The notes under the pieces are model-generated. The model saw only the letters and a program-made list of their open reading frames with translations, was not told the origin of the DNA and did not search any database. This document shows positions 1 to 8,432 of a stretch of 64,000 bases of DNA, piece after piece. The first letter of the stretch is position 1; every line of letters starts with the position of its first letter. The position numbers and the translations under genes were made by a program. This DNA comes from Variovorax paradoxus (GTDB taxonomy: Bacteria; Pseudomonadota; Gammaproteobacteria; Burkholderiales; Burkholderiaceae_C): NCBI RefSeq assembly GCF_009498455.1, contig NZ_CP045644.1:4529001-4593000 (forward strand). The letters run 5' to 3'.

Positions 1-876
1 CCATTCTCGTGCCACTATGACCCTGCGAAGGACGCCGCTGCGCTTTGCAGCGGCGTGACCGGCAACACGGGCGTCGTCGGTTCCAATTCGGGCGCAAGCT
101 GTGTCAGCCTCGCCGAGGCGACCGCGATCAACAAGATGTGGTACGGCCAGACCAAAGATGGCAGCGCGCCCGACCCTGCGATCGAGATCGACAGCGCACC
201 CGTCTTGAGCAACAGCCATCGCGTGTGGTTTGGCCAAACCCGTGGAGCAAACCTCGCCGCGCTCGCCGGGCCCGCGCCCCTGAGCATCGGCACCGATCAA
301 CTGGCCCTCACGTTGCAAGATCCCACATACGCGACGCCGGACTTCGTCAACGCCGTGAGCAACGGCCAGGACAAGTGGAAGACACTGAGCTATGGGGAAT
401 TGGCGGACTCGACGGCGAAGGGACTGCTGCTGCAGACGCAGTTCAGCAATATCAACACCGATAACCCAGACCTCAGTGCTTTCAAGGCACGCAAAGGAAA
501 GTTGATCATGTATCACGGGCTGGCCGACAACCTCATCATGCCGAATGGATCGGTCAACTACTACTCACGCGTCGTGGATGGCATGGGTGGGTTGGCGGCA
601 GTCCAGAGCTTCTATCGCTTCTATCTCATCCCTGCGTTGTCGCACACCGGTGCTTTCGTCGGCGCTCTCAACGAGCCGCTGCCTCAACCAGCATCGGGGC
701 GAGATGAAATGTTCACTAATCTGCAGAACTGGGTGGAGAAAGGAGTCGCGCCAGACCGAATCGATGTTTCGTCGCCCAACGCAGCTGTCTCCCTGCCACT
801 TTGCGTGTATCCGAAAAAGATCACCTACAGCGGTTCGGGTGACGCGACGACTGCCGGCAGCTTTACATGCAACTAG
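1..876 (+). CDS. Tannase/feruloyl esterase family protein, 3' part (5' end outside window)
   Basis: The frame is open from the first base of the window, so the start codon and the nucleophile region lie upstream. The visible part is the C-terminal portion of a tannase/feruloyl-esterase family protein. It begins with the family-like stretch YDPAKDAAALCSGV, carries HGLADNLIMP with the expected catalytic Asp, and ends with the typical SGDATTAGSFTCN tail. Enzymes of this family are secreted or periplasmic and cleave ester bonds of plant phenolics such as gallate or ferulate esters. The catalytic His region reads IPALSHTGAF, where many members have His-Cys, so the Cys of the CS-D-HC motif seems replaced by Thr. 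The gene converges with the minus-strand catabolic operon that ends at 903. Family assignment is fairly sure; the substrate is not known. Confidence 0.85.
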   Translation, partial: PFSCHYDPAKDAAALCSGVTGNTGVVGSNSGASCVSLAEATAINKMWYGQTKDGSAPDPAIEIDSAPVLSNSHRVWFGQTRGANLAALAGPAPLSIGTDQLALTLQDPTYATPDFVNAVSNGQDKWKTLSYGELADSTAKGLLLQTQFSNINTDNPDLSAFKARKGKLIMYHGLADNLIMPNGSVNYYSRVVDGMGGLAAVQSFYRFYLIPALSHTGAFVGALNEPLPQPASGRDEMFTNLQNWVEKGVAPDRIDVSSPNAAVSLPLCVYPKKITYSGSGDATTAGSFTCN

Positions 877-902
877 GTCTGCAGCTACCTGCGTGCTGCT
901 TC

Positions 903-1979
903 CTATTCAGGCCGGATGCCATCGAAAGCGTTCTGGAGGAGTTGCCTGATCTCATCGCGCTCTGCCAAGCCGGCGTCTCGGGGGTTCCAGTACGGATTGC
1001 TCACGACGATATTTGCCGCAGGGTCGAGATCATCCTCCTTCATGCCGATGTCGCGCAGCGCCACCGGCGCCCCGTTGTCTCGTGCCAGATCGAACAGGCT
1101 CGCCGCGGCGCTGCTTTGCGCTGCTCCCCCGAGTGCGCGCCGGATGCGGGACATGGCTTCAGGCGCCGCCGGCGCGTTGAAGGCGATGGCCTGAGGCAGC
1201 ACCACCGTGTGCACCTCGGCATGATGCAGATTGAAGCTGCCGCCCAGGGTGTGGCACAGCTTGTGGTGAAGCGCCATGCCCACGCTGCCAAGTACCGTAC
1301 CGCACAGCCACGCACCGTACAGCGCGTCTGCGCGGGCATCGACATCGTCGCAGCGCCGGCGGATGGCCGGCAGCGCCCTGGCCAAGGCGCGAATGCCTTC
1401 CTCGGCCATCAGGTCCATCACGGGATTGCCGTCGCGCGCGTACAGGCCTTCGGCCGCGTGTGCAATCGCATTCATGCCGCTCGTGATGCTCATGGCCACG
1501 GGCAGCGTCAACGTCAACTCCGGGTCGTAGATCACAGTGCGAGGCAGCACGCGCGCGTCCTTGCCGGTCTTCTTCAAGCCACCCTCGGTGATGCCGTAGA
1601 TTGGCGTCATCTCGCTTCCGGCGTAAGTCGTGGGGATGGCAAGAATCGGCAGGCCGGATTCCAGCGCAATGGCCTTGCCCAGGCCGGTGGTCGAGCCGCC
1701 TCCGATGGCGATGGCGCAGTCCGCGCCCACGCGGCGCGCCTCGTCACGGGCCTCGCGCGCCGTCTCGATGGGCACATGCATGACGGCGCGCGCAAAGACG
1801 CCAGCCGCCCGGCTGCCAAGACGCCCGACCACCAACTGCGCCTGGTCCTGCTGCTCGGGTGTGCACAGCACCAGCGCACGGCGCGCCCCTAGCAGTTCGA
1901 TCTCGCGCTCCAGGTGCGCCAAGCTCCCGACGCCGAACACCACCCGCGACGGCTGGCTGTTGTAGACGAAGTCCTTCAT
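903..1979 (-). CDS. Maleylacetate reductase (iron-type alcohol dehydrogenase fold)
   Basis: This 358-residue protein matches maleylacetate reductases, which reduce maleylacetate to 3-oxoadipate with NAD(P)H. This is the last step of the hydroxyquinol branch before the beta-ketoadipate pathway. The cofactor-binding motif GGGSTTGLGK is at residues 93-102. The family block MNAIAHAAEG is at 169-178, and the His-rich HHKLCHTLGG / LHHAEVHT region at about 238-258 is diagnostic. The length is normal for the family. It is the last gene of the seven-gene minus-strand operon. Its ATG overlaps the stop of the upstream hydroxyquinol dioxygenase fusion (ATGA), so the two are probably translationally coupled. 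The product of that dioxygenase is the expected substrate here. Confidence 0.93.
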   Translation of the reverse strand: MKDFVYNSQPSRVVFGVGSLAHLEREIELLGARRALVLCTPEQQDQAQLVVGRLGSRAAGVFARAVMHVPIETAREARDEARRVGADCAIAIGGGSTTGLGKAIALESGLPILAIPTTYAGSEMTPIYGITEGGLKKTGKDARVLPRTVIYDPELTLTLPVAMSITSGMNAIAHAAEGLYARDGNPVMDLMAEEGIRALARALPAIRRRCDDVDARADALYGAWLCGTVLGSVGMALHHKLCHTLGGSFNLHHAEVHTVVLPQAIAFNAPAAPEAMSRIRRALGGAAQSSAAASLFDLARDNGAPVALRDIGMKEDDLDPAANIVVSNPYWNPRDAGLAERDEIRQLLQNAFDGIRPE

Positions 1980-3199
1980 GCGGTCCCCGCTATGTCGCGC
2001 TCAGCCCCGGCTCTGCCGGGCCGGACTTCGTAGTCCACCTGATGCCGGGCGATGCGGACGCCAGCCAGTTCGTCGCGCACCCGCAGATGTTCCGGATGCA
2101 CCGCATACCCAGCCAATGCTTCCCACGATTCGAACTCGCTGTACAACACCACGTCGCAGGCATAGTCAACGTTGCTGGCATCCACACCGATCTCTAGGTG
2201 GAGCAACCCGGGAATGCAGCCGCGCAGGCCATGGAAGCCGCTTTGAATGCGGTCCATGTTTCTCTGCTTTTCTTCGGCCGTGTCTCCGCTCACGTCCCAC
2301 ATGACGATGTGCCGGATCATTGCGCGTCCTTTGCGGTTGTTGAAGAAGGCGAGGTGTCGGGCATCCGCAGCGTCCCGCTTGTTCAGCACGAAGTCATATT
2401 CAACGACGTAGGAGCCGTCGGCTTGCTGCTTCCAGTCGGCGATCAGCGACTGGCGCACACCGAACACGGCGTCCGAATCCAGGTAGCGATCGTCGCTGCG
2501 GAACACGTGCGTGATCAGTTTCTCGTAGCCATCCGCCTCGATCAGGAAGTGCAGGTGCGCGGGACGCCACGGATGCCGGCCGGTGGCCTTCAAGAGATCG
2601 CCCACCGGGCCATCGTGCGGAATGGCGTAGGGAACGGCCAGGATCGAACGGAAGTGGTAGCGGCCCTCGCTGTCGGCGTGCACGATGCCGCGCGCCTGTG
2701 CGTGGCCGAGCTCCGGATGCTGCACGTCGTACAGGCCGTCTTCGTCCGATTGCCACACGTCCATGCGGGCGTTGGCGACCGGCTCGCCGCCCATGCCGCG
2801 CACGGTGCCGCGCACCAGGCACGGGATGCCGCGCGCACCGTTGGAGATGTCGGCGCCGAGTTCATAGTGAGGCGCTCCTTCCACGTGGAACGGGCCGAAG
2901 ACGGTCGCCTCGGTGCAGCCGGCAGGCTTGTCGTTGTTCTGCGCCACCGTCAGCATCGACAGGCCCAGCACGTCCGACAGCAGGATGAACTCCTGGCGCT
3001 TATCGTCGGTGATGTGGCCGCAGCGGGTCAGGAACTCGATGCCCTTGAACCACTCCTCTTCGGTCAGCTCCACCTCGCGTGCAAAGGCATGCAGGTGCTG
3101 CACGAGACTGTCCATGATGCGCTTGAGCCGCGGGTCTGCCGTCTGCGCCTGCCGCGCAAGCACGGCGTCGGTGATGGTGTGATGGTTCAGATTGCGCAT
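1976..3199 (-). CDS. Hydroxyquinol 1,2-dioxygenase with C-terminal Dabb domain (fusion)
   Basis: Residues 1-290 form an intradiol ring-cleavage dioxygenase of the hydroxyquinol type. An N-terminal helical domain is followed by the catalytic domain, with the non-haem Fe(III) ligands placed as in catechol/hydroxyquinol dioxygenases: Y157 (GLYDVQ), Y191 (LAVPY), H215 and H217 (RPAHLHF). It would open 1,2,4-trihydroxybenzene to maleylacetate. From M294 (IRHIVMWDVSG) to about 390 the same frame continues into a Dabb (stress-responsive alpha/beta-barrel) domain, a small fold also found in decarboxylases, cyclases and monooxygenases. Normal hydroxyquinol dioxygenases are near 290 residues, so the extra 110 residues are unusual. 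No stop lies between the domains. The gene overlaps maleylacetate reductase by ATGA. The role of the Dabb part is unknown. Confidence 0.92.
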   Translation of the reverse strand: MRNLNHHTITDAVLARQAQTADPRLKRIMDSLVQHLHAFAREVELTEEEWFKGIEFLTRCGHITDDKRQEFILLSDVLGLSMLTVAQNNDKPAGCTEATVFGPFHVEGAPHYELGADISNGARGIPCLVRGTVRGMGGEPVANARMDVWQSDEDGLYDVQHPELGHAQARGIVHADSEGRYHFRSILAVPYAIPHDGPVGDLLKATGRHPWRPAHLHFLIEADGYEKLITHVFRSDDRYLDSDAVFGVRQSLIADWKQQADGSYVVEYDFVLNKRDAADARHLAFFNNRKGRAMIRHIVMWDVSGDTAEEKQRNMDRIQSGFHGLRGCIPGLLHLEIGVDASNVDYACDVVLYSEFESWEALAGYAVHPEHLRVRDELAGVRIARHQVDYEVRPGRAGAERDIAGTA

Positions 3200-3211
3200 G
3201 ACGGCTTTCCT

Positions 3212-4174
3212 TCAGTCCAGTTGCAGTTGGGTCCGCTGCGCGACCGTGCCCCACTTGGCAAAGTCCTCCTGGCTGCGCCGTTGCGCCTCCTGCGTGCTGT
3301 AGCCCTCGACACGCAGGTCCATCTCTGCCAGCCGTGTCTTCACGGCAGGAGCCTGGAGCGCGGCACGCACGTCGCGCTGGATTTTCTCGACCGTGACAGC
3401 CGGCAGGCTGGACGGCGCCATCAGGGTCTCGAAGAAGGTGGCATCGAACCCCGGATGCCCGCTCTGGGCAATCGTCGGAACCTCGGGGAGCAGCCCAGAC
3501 CGTTCCTTGCCGGAGACGGCGATCGCGCGCAGCCGCCCGCTCTGGACATGCGGCAGGACGATGGAGGAGACGATGAAGCCGCAGTCCACATGGCCTCCCA
3601 TCACGTCCTGCGCGGCCGGGCCGGGACCTTTGTAGGGCACATGGGTGAGCCTGGTTCCGGTCGTGGCCAGCAGCATCTCCATGGCCATGTGGCTGGGCGT
3701 GCCCGCGCCGCCCGACGCATACAGCCGGGTGGAAGGCAGCTGAACGAACTTTGCGAGCGACGGGACCTCGGCGGCTGGATTGCACACCAGCAACTGGTTG
3801 AAACTCGCGAAGTAGGTGACCGGCTTGAGCGAAGCCCTCGGATCGAAGCCCAGCTTCCTGTACAGATGGGGATTGATGGTGAGGATCGTGTCGGGCCCGA
3901 CGAGCAGTGTGTGGCCGTCCCTGGCGTGCGCGACTTCCCCGGCGGCCAGGTTGCCTCCGGCGCCTGTCTTGTTCTCGATGACGACCGGCTGGTTCCAGGC
4001 GGCCTGAAGCGCCGGCTGTATCAACCTGGCGATCACGTCGCCCGGGGTGCCCGGCGGAAATGCGGCCACCAGGCGGACCGGCCTGGTTGGCCAGGCCTGC
4101 GCGAAGGCCGAAGGAGCCATCGCCAAGGCCATTGCAAGGGCGGCGAGACGAAGAAGCGGGGTGCTGACTTTCAT
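3212..4174 (-). CDS. Bug/TctC-family periplasmic solute-binding receptor (operon 1, copy B)
   Basis: A 320-residue protein with a clear Sec signal peptide (MKVSTPLLRLAALAMALAMA...SAFA) followed by the Bug-family opening WPTRPVRLVAAFPPGTPGD. Later blocks VIENKTGAGGN, THVPYKG and VPTIAQSG are also typical. Bug proteins bind small carboxylates or aromatic acids in the periplasm, either for tripartite tricarboxylate transporters or as sensor partners. The chosen ATG overlaps the stop of the upstream FAD monooxygenase (ATGA), and a longer open frame upstream is ignored because the signal peptide fits this start. It sits between the monooxygenase and the hydroxyquinol dioxygenase. No TctA/TctB-type membrane genes are nearby. 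Ligand unknown; an aromatic acid feeding this operon is the natural guess. Confidence 0.9.
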   Translation of the reverse strand: MKVSTPLLRLAALAMALAMAPSAFAQAWPTRPVRLVAAFPPGTPGDVIARLIQPALQAAWNQPVVIENKTGAGGNLAAGEVAHARDGHTLLVGPDTILTINPHLYRKLGFDPRASLKPVTYFASFNQLLVCNPAAEVPSLAKFVQLPSTRLYASGGAGTPSHMAMEMLLATTGTRLTHVPYKGPGPAAQDVMGGHVDCGFIVSSIVLPHVQSGRLRAIAVSGKERSGLLPEVPTIAQSGHPGFDATFFETLMAPSSLPAVTVEKIQRDVRAALQAPAVKTRLAEMDLRVEGYSTQEAQRRSQEDFAKWGTVAQRTQLQLD

Positions 4175-5931
4175 GCGCGGTTTCCTCCCGTCGCATCGAC
4201 GGAGATTGTTGAAGGTGTTGAAGTGCCGTGCGGCGCTGCGGCGCAAAGCCGGGCCGTGACGCGAGACAGCACACTTGCTGCATCGTCCGCGGCTGCACCG
4301 CGCCACGCGACGATCTGGTCCGGGCGGATCAGTGCAAGCGGCGCTTCGTAGAGTTCGCGCAGAGACGGCTGCGCCAGCCGCACGACGCGCAGGTCCACTT
4401 CCAGATCCCGCGCTGCGGCTTCGAAGGCCTGGGTATCGGGGGAATCGGGCCCCAAGGCCAGCAACGTCCATTCGGCGTGGAACAGGTCGAACAGCGAGCG
4501 CCCGTCATCGAGCCACGCATGCGGCGGCCGGCCGCCCGGACTGGCGGTGGGCGTGTAGGCATTCGGCTCGTCGGGCGGCAGCGCGGCGCCATCGCCGAGG
4601 ATGATCGGCGAGCCGTCGTACCGGCCGCCGAAGGTCACGCCCGGAATGTTGAATTCGAGCCGCGCATGCGCATCGAAGTGCAGGCCTGCGAGCTTGCGCT
4701 CGGCATCGCCCCGCGTGGAGGTTTCTTCCAGCTCGGGCTTTGCCGCGAAGAGCCCCACCGAGTCGGCGAACTTGCGCGCGTAGCCCGTGTTGCGCTCGGC
4801 CAGCGGCCTGCGCTCGGCCTCGTAGCTGTCGAGCAGCGCCAGCGGTGCCTGGCCGCGGATCACGCTCGCGAGCTTCCAGCCCAGGTTGACCGCGTCTTCG
4901 ACGGCCGTGTTGTAACCCAGCCCGCCAGTGGGCGTGAACAGGTGGGCCGCATCGCCCGCGATGAAGACCCGGCCCTTCTGGAAGCGCTGGGCCACCAGCG
5001 CATGCCCCGCGAGCCAGGTGCCCATGGAGAGGATCTCTATCGGCACGTCGACGCCGACCGCTTCAGCGAAGACACGGCGCGCATCGGCCTCGGTCCAGCC
5101 CTCGGCGTCTTCGCCGGGACGCAGCGCCGCATGGAAGGCGTACTCGGACACGCCGTCCACCGAGGCCATGAAGGCACGCCTTTGGTGGTTGACGGCCACG
5201 TACATCCAGGCCTTGGGAGATTGCAGTGCAGAGAGGAACCGCGGTGCGCGCAGATAGATGGCAAACATCTTGCCGCCCATGAACTCGCGCTGGATGCCGC
5301 TCACGCCGCCCCACTCGATGCCCAGCTGCTGCCGGACCAGGCTGCGCGCGCCGTCGGTGCCGATCAGGAACTTTGCGACCACGTCCTGCGCCGGGCCGCC
5401 TTCGCTCGGCCGCACCGTGGCGCTCACCGATCCACCCTCGTCGCTGAACCTCTCCAGCCGCCAGCCATAGCGCACATCGGCGGAAGGCCAGGCCTGCGCA
5501 TGGCGGCGCAGCGTTTGCTCGACGAATTTCTGCGACACGCGATGCGGCAGCTCGGCGGCGCTCCAGGACCCCGTCATCGTCTTGACTTTGACCGCAGCCT
5601 CGGCGGCCGTGGGCAAGCTGATGCGCGCCAGTTCATGGCCGCCGAAGCGCGTGAAGTACGCAATGTCCGTCGGGTGGTCGGCGGGCAGGCCCAATGCACG
5701 GATCTCGTGCGCGAAGCCGAGCCGGCGGAAATGCTCCATCGTGCGGGCCTGCGTGGCATTGGCCTGCGGGTTGAAGGCCGTGCCCGGCTTGGCGTCGACC
5801 AGCAGGCAGCGGATGCCGCGGCGGCCGAGTTCGTTGGCAAGCATCAGGCCGCAGGGGCCGCCGCCGGCGATCAGCACATCCGTGGCGATGAGGGGAGGGT
5901 GGCCGGCTGCAGGCCGGGGCGTGGCGGTCAT
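4171..5931 (-). CDS. FAD-dependent phenol-type monooxygenase
   Basis: A 586-residue class A flavoprotein monooxygenase of the MhpA/phenol-hydroxylase type. It has the N-terminal FAD motif GGGPCG at 23-28, the DG motif GTDGARSLV around 193, and the second FAD motif GDAAHLFTPTGG from 326. A C-terminal extension of about 170 residues resembles the thioredoxin-like tail of this family. The start at 5931 is preceded by a purine-rich GAAGAAAGA ribosome site. An in-frame ATG at 5955 overlapping the upstream stop is an alternative. In this operon it most likely makes hydroxyquinol, by ring hydroxylation of a resorcinol-type phenol or by oxidative decarboxylation of a hydroxybenzoate. The exact substrate is inferred from its neighbour, the hydroxyquinol dioxygenase, and not from active-site residues. 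Confidence 0.88.
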   Translation of the reverse strand: MTATPRPAAGHPPLIATDVLIAGGGPCGLMLANELGRRGIRCLLVDAKPGTAFNPQANATQARTMEHFRRLGFAHEIRALGLPADHPTDIAYFTRFGGHELARISLPTAAEAAVKVKTMTGSWSAAELPHRVSQKFVEQTLRRHAQAWPSADVRYGWRLERFSDEGGSVSATVRPSEGGPAQDVVAKFLIGTDGARSLVRQQLGIEWGGVSGIQREFMGGKMFAIYLRAPRFLSALQSPKAWMYVAVNHQRRAFMASVDGVSEYAFHAALRPGEDAEGWTEADARRVFAEAVGVDVPIEILSMGTWLAGHALVAQRFQKGRVFIAGDAAHLFTPTGGLGYNTAVEDAVNLGWKLASVIRGQAPLALLDSYEAERRPLAERNTGYARKFADSVGLFAAKPELEETSTRGDAERKLAGLHFDAHARLEFNIPGVTFGGRYDGSPIILGDGAALPPDEPNAYTPTASPGGRPPHAWLDDGRSLFDLFHAEWTLLALGPDSPDTQAFEAAARDLEVDLRVVRLAQPSLRELYEAPLALIRPDQIVAWRGAAADDAASVLSRVTARLCAAAPHGTSTPSTISVDATGGNRA

Positions 5932-5954
5932 CGGCTGTCTTTCTTCTTCATGCA

Positions 5955-6920
5955 TCAGTCGGCGCGGATGCCGCGCTCCCGGATCACGGCGCCCAGCCGC
6001 TTGAAGTCGGCCGCGCCCTTGTCGCCGAAGGCTGCGGGCGTGAGCGGCTCCGGCACGTTGCCGAGGGTTTCGATGGTTGTCCTGACGGCCGGCAATGCCA
6101 GCGCGCGGTTGACCTCGGCATTGATCCGCTGGATCACGGCCGGCCGTGTGCCGGCCGGCGCATAGAGGCCGAACACGGCATCGGCGTCGAAGCCCTTGAG
6201 CCCGAGCTCGTCGAGCGTGGGCACCTCGGGCATCTGGGGCGCCCGCTTGAGGCTTGCCACCGCCAGCATGCGCAGCTTGCCGGTCTTGACGTGCTGGATG
6301 CTGATTCCGGGATCGAACAGGAAGTCGATCTGGCCGCCCAGCAGGTCCGTCAACGCGGGCGCCGCGCCGCGGTACGGCACATGGATGGCCGTCGTTCTCG
6401 TCTGGCTCGTCATCATCTCCGCGGCGAGGTGAGGCGAGCTCCCGTTGCCGGGCGATCCGAACGAGCGCTTGCCGGGGTTCGCCTTGAGGTCGGCGACCAG
6501 GCCCTTGAAGTCCCTGACCGGGCTGTCGGCACGGACCACCAGGTAGAACGGAACCCGTGCGACGGATGCGACGGGGACGAGATCCTTCGCGGGATCGAAC
6601 GACATCTTCGCGTAGATGTGCGGATTGATCGACACCATGCCGCCGGAACTCATGAGGAAGGTATAGCCGTCGGGCGGCGACTTGGCGACGAACTCGCCGC
6701 CGAGGTTGCCGCCCGCGCCGCCCTTGTTCTCCACGAGCACGGGTTGCCCGAGCGCTTCGTGCAGCGGTGCGCCGATCACGCGGGCCAGTTGGTCGGCCGC
6801 GCCGCCGGGCGCGAAGTTGGCGACGATCTTGATCGGCTGCCGAGGCCACTCCTGGGCCTGGGCGATGCCGCACGGACCGAGGCCGAGCGCCAGCGCCGCG
6901 GTTGCAAGCAGGGATTTCAT
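5955..6920 (-). CDS. Bug/TctC-family periplasmic solute-binding receptor (operon 1, copy A)
   Basis: A 321-residue protein with signal peptide MKSLLATAALALGLGPCGIA followed by EWPRQPIKIVANFAPGGAADQ, the standard Bug-family beginning. VENKGGAGGN, HVPYRGAAPA and VPTLDELG follow in the usual order. The chosen ATG has an AGGAGACAGCCC ribosome site; an in-frame ATG seven codons upstream is less likely. It lies between the aldehyde dehydrogenase and the FAD monooxygenase. It is one of two Bug receptors in this operon, and the two are clearly different in sequence, so they may bind different pathway substrates. No associated membrane subunits are encoded in the window. Confidence 0.9.
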   Translation of the reverse strand: MKSLLATAALALGLGPCGIAQAQEWPRQPIKIVANFAPGGAADQLARVIGAPLHEALGQPVLVENKGGAGGNLGGEFVAKSPPDGYTFLMSSGGMVSINPHIYAKMSFDPAKDLVPVASVARVPFYLVVRADSPVRDFKGLVADLKANPGKRSFGSPGNGSSPHLAAEMMTSQTRTTAIHVPYRGAAPALTDLLGGQIDFLFDPGISIQHVKTGKLRMLAVASLKRAPQMPEVPTLDELGLKGFDADAVFGLYAPAGTRPAVIQRINAEVNRALALPAVRTTIETLGNVPEPLTPAAFGDKGAADFKRLGAVIRERGIRAD

Positions 6921-6940
6921 GGGCTGTCTCCTGCTTTTCA

Positions 6941-8392
6941 TCAGAACGGATAGTGGCGCTCGGTGGTCTGCACCGTGACCCATCGCAGCTCCGTGAAGGC
7001 GTCGATGCCGGCCTTGCCGCCGAAGCGGCCGTAGCCCGAGTCCTTCACGCCGCCGAAGGGCATCTGCGCCTCGTCGTGCACGGTCGGGCCGTTCACGTGG
7101 CAGATGCCGGAGTCGATGCGGTTGGCCACATCCCAGGCACGCGCGATGTCGCGCCCGAACACGGCGGAGGACAGCCCGTAGGGGTTGTCGTTGGCCACGC
7201 GCACCGCTTCGTCGACGCCGTCGACGCGCACCACCGGCTTCACGGGACCGAAGCTCTCTTCATGGTAGATGCGCATCTGCGGCGTCACGTGGTCGAGCAG
7301 CGTCGCGGGCATCAGCGTGCTGTCGGCCTTGCCGCCGCACACGAGCTTCGCGCCCTTGGCAAGGGCATCGTCGATCAGCGCGTTGCAGCGCTCGACGGTG
7401 CTCGCATCGACCACCGAACCCAGCACCACCGGCCCCTTGCGGGGATCGCCCAGCGGAAGCTGCACGGCCTTGGCGGCGAGCTTTGCGACGAAGGCGTCCG
7501 CGATGCGGCTGTCCACGATGATGCGCTCGGTGCTCATGCAGATCTGGCCGCTGTTGGCGAAGGCGCCGAAGGCCGCGCCATTGACCGCGGCATCGAGGTC
7601 GGCATCGTCCAGCACGACCAGCGGGGCCTTGCCGCCAAGCTCCAGCACCGCCGGCTTCAGGTACTTCGCGCAGGTCTGCGCGATCAGCCTGCCGACGCGG
7701 GTGGAGCCGGTGAAGTTCACACGGCGCAACGCTGGATGGGCAATGATCGCCTCGACCACCTCGGCTGCATCGGCCGGCGCATTGGTCACGAAGTTGACGA
7801 CGCCCGGCGGGAAACCTGCATCCTTGAAGGCTTCGACGATCAGTCCGTGCGTGGCCGGGCTGAGTTCCGAGCCCTTGAACACCACCGTGTTGCCGCAGGC
7901 CAGCGGCGTGGCGATCGCCCGCACGCCGAGGATCACCGGCGCATTCCAAGGCGCGATGCCCAGCACCACACCGGCCGGGCGGCGCAAGCCCAGGGCCAGG
8001 CTGCCGGGCACGTCGGAGGGGATGACCTCACCGCTGATCTGGGTCGTCATGCCGGCCGCTTCCTGCAGCATGCCGGCGGCCAGGTGCACGTTGAAACCGG
8101 CCCACGGCGCGCCGGCACCGGTCTCGGATGCCATGGCATCCGTCAGGGCCTGGGCCTTGGCTTCGATGGCCTGTGCCGCCTTCAGCAGCAGCGCCCTGCG
8201 TGCGCCCGGGCCGGTGCAGGACCAGGCCGGAAACGCCGCAGCGGCAGCTTCGACCGCTGCCACGGCATCGGCCTTCGTGGCAGCTGGTGCGATGGTCGCC
8301 ACCGTGCCGTCGAGCGGATTGCGGCGCTCGAAGGTGGCACCGTCCGCAGCCTGGCGGTCTTCGCCATTGATCAACATCGATATCGTGCCCAT
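6941..8392 (-). CDS. NAD(P)-dependent aryl aldehyde dehydrogenase (salicylaldehyde/vanillin/benzaldehyde type)
   Basis: A 483-residue aldehyde dehydrogenase. The oxyanion Asn is N150 (IAPWN), the general base E251 (LELGGK) and the nucleophile C285 (SGQICMST). The C-terminal block NGPTVHDEAQMPFGG...SGYGRFGGKAG is characteristic of the salicylaldehyde, vanillin and benzaldehyde dehydrogenase subgroup. It would oxidise an aromatic aldehyde to the acid in the cytoplasm. The gene follows the benzoylformate-decarboxylase-like gene with a 40-base gap that carries an AAGGAGA ribosome site. This supports successive steps: aryl-glyoxylate to aryl aldehyde to aryl acid. Ring substituents of the true substrate cannot be read from the sequence. 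Confidence 0.92.
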   Translation of the reverse strand: MGTISMLINGEDRQAADGATFERRNPLDGTVATIAPAATKADAVAAVEAAAAAFPAWSCTGPGARRALLLKAAQAIEAKAQALTDAMASETGAGAPWAGFNVHLAAGMLQEAAGMTTQISGEVIPSDVPGSLALGLRRPAGVVLGIAPWNAPVILGVRAIATPLACGNTVVFKGSELSPATHGLIVEAFKDAGFPPGVVNFVTNAPADAAEVVEAIIAHPALRRVNFTGSTRVGRLIAQTCAKYLKPAVLELGGKAPLVVLDDADLDAAVNGAAFGAFANSGQICMSTERIIVDSRIADAFVAKLAAKAVQLPLGDPRKGPVVLGSVVDASTVERCNALIDDALAKGAKLVCGGKADSTLMPATLLDHVTPQMRIYHEESFGPVKPVVRVDGVDEAVRVANDNPYGLSSAVFGRDIARAWDVANRIDSGICHVNGPTVHDEAQMPFGGVKDSGYGRFGGKAGIDAFTELRWVTVQTTERHYPF

Positions 8393-8432
8393 CGTCTTGT
8401 CTCCTTGTAGATTTGAAAAAGCGAAAAAACTC

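Noticed and set aside
2198..4351. Long plus-strand frame opposite the hydroxyquinol dioxygenase and Bug genes
   Set aside because: It lacks a recognisable fold and mirrors conserved genes on the other strand.
4171..6873. A 900-codon open frame on the minus strand running through the Bug gene into the FAD monooxygenase
   Set aside because: Its first third is in another frame of a clear Bug receptor gene (5955-6920) and has no family similarity. The monooxygenase begins at 5931, or at 5955 at the earliest.
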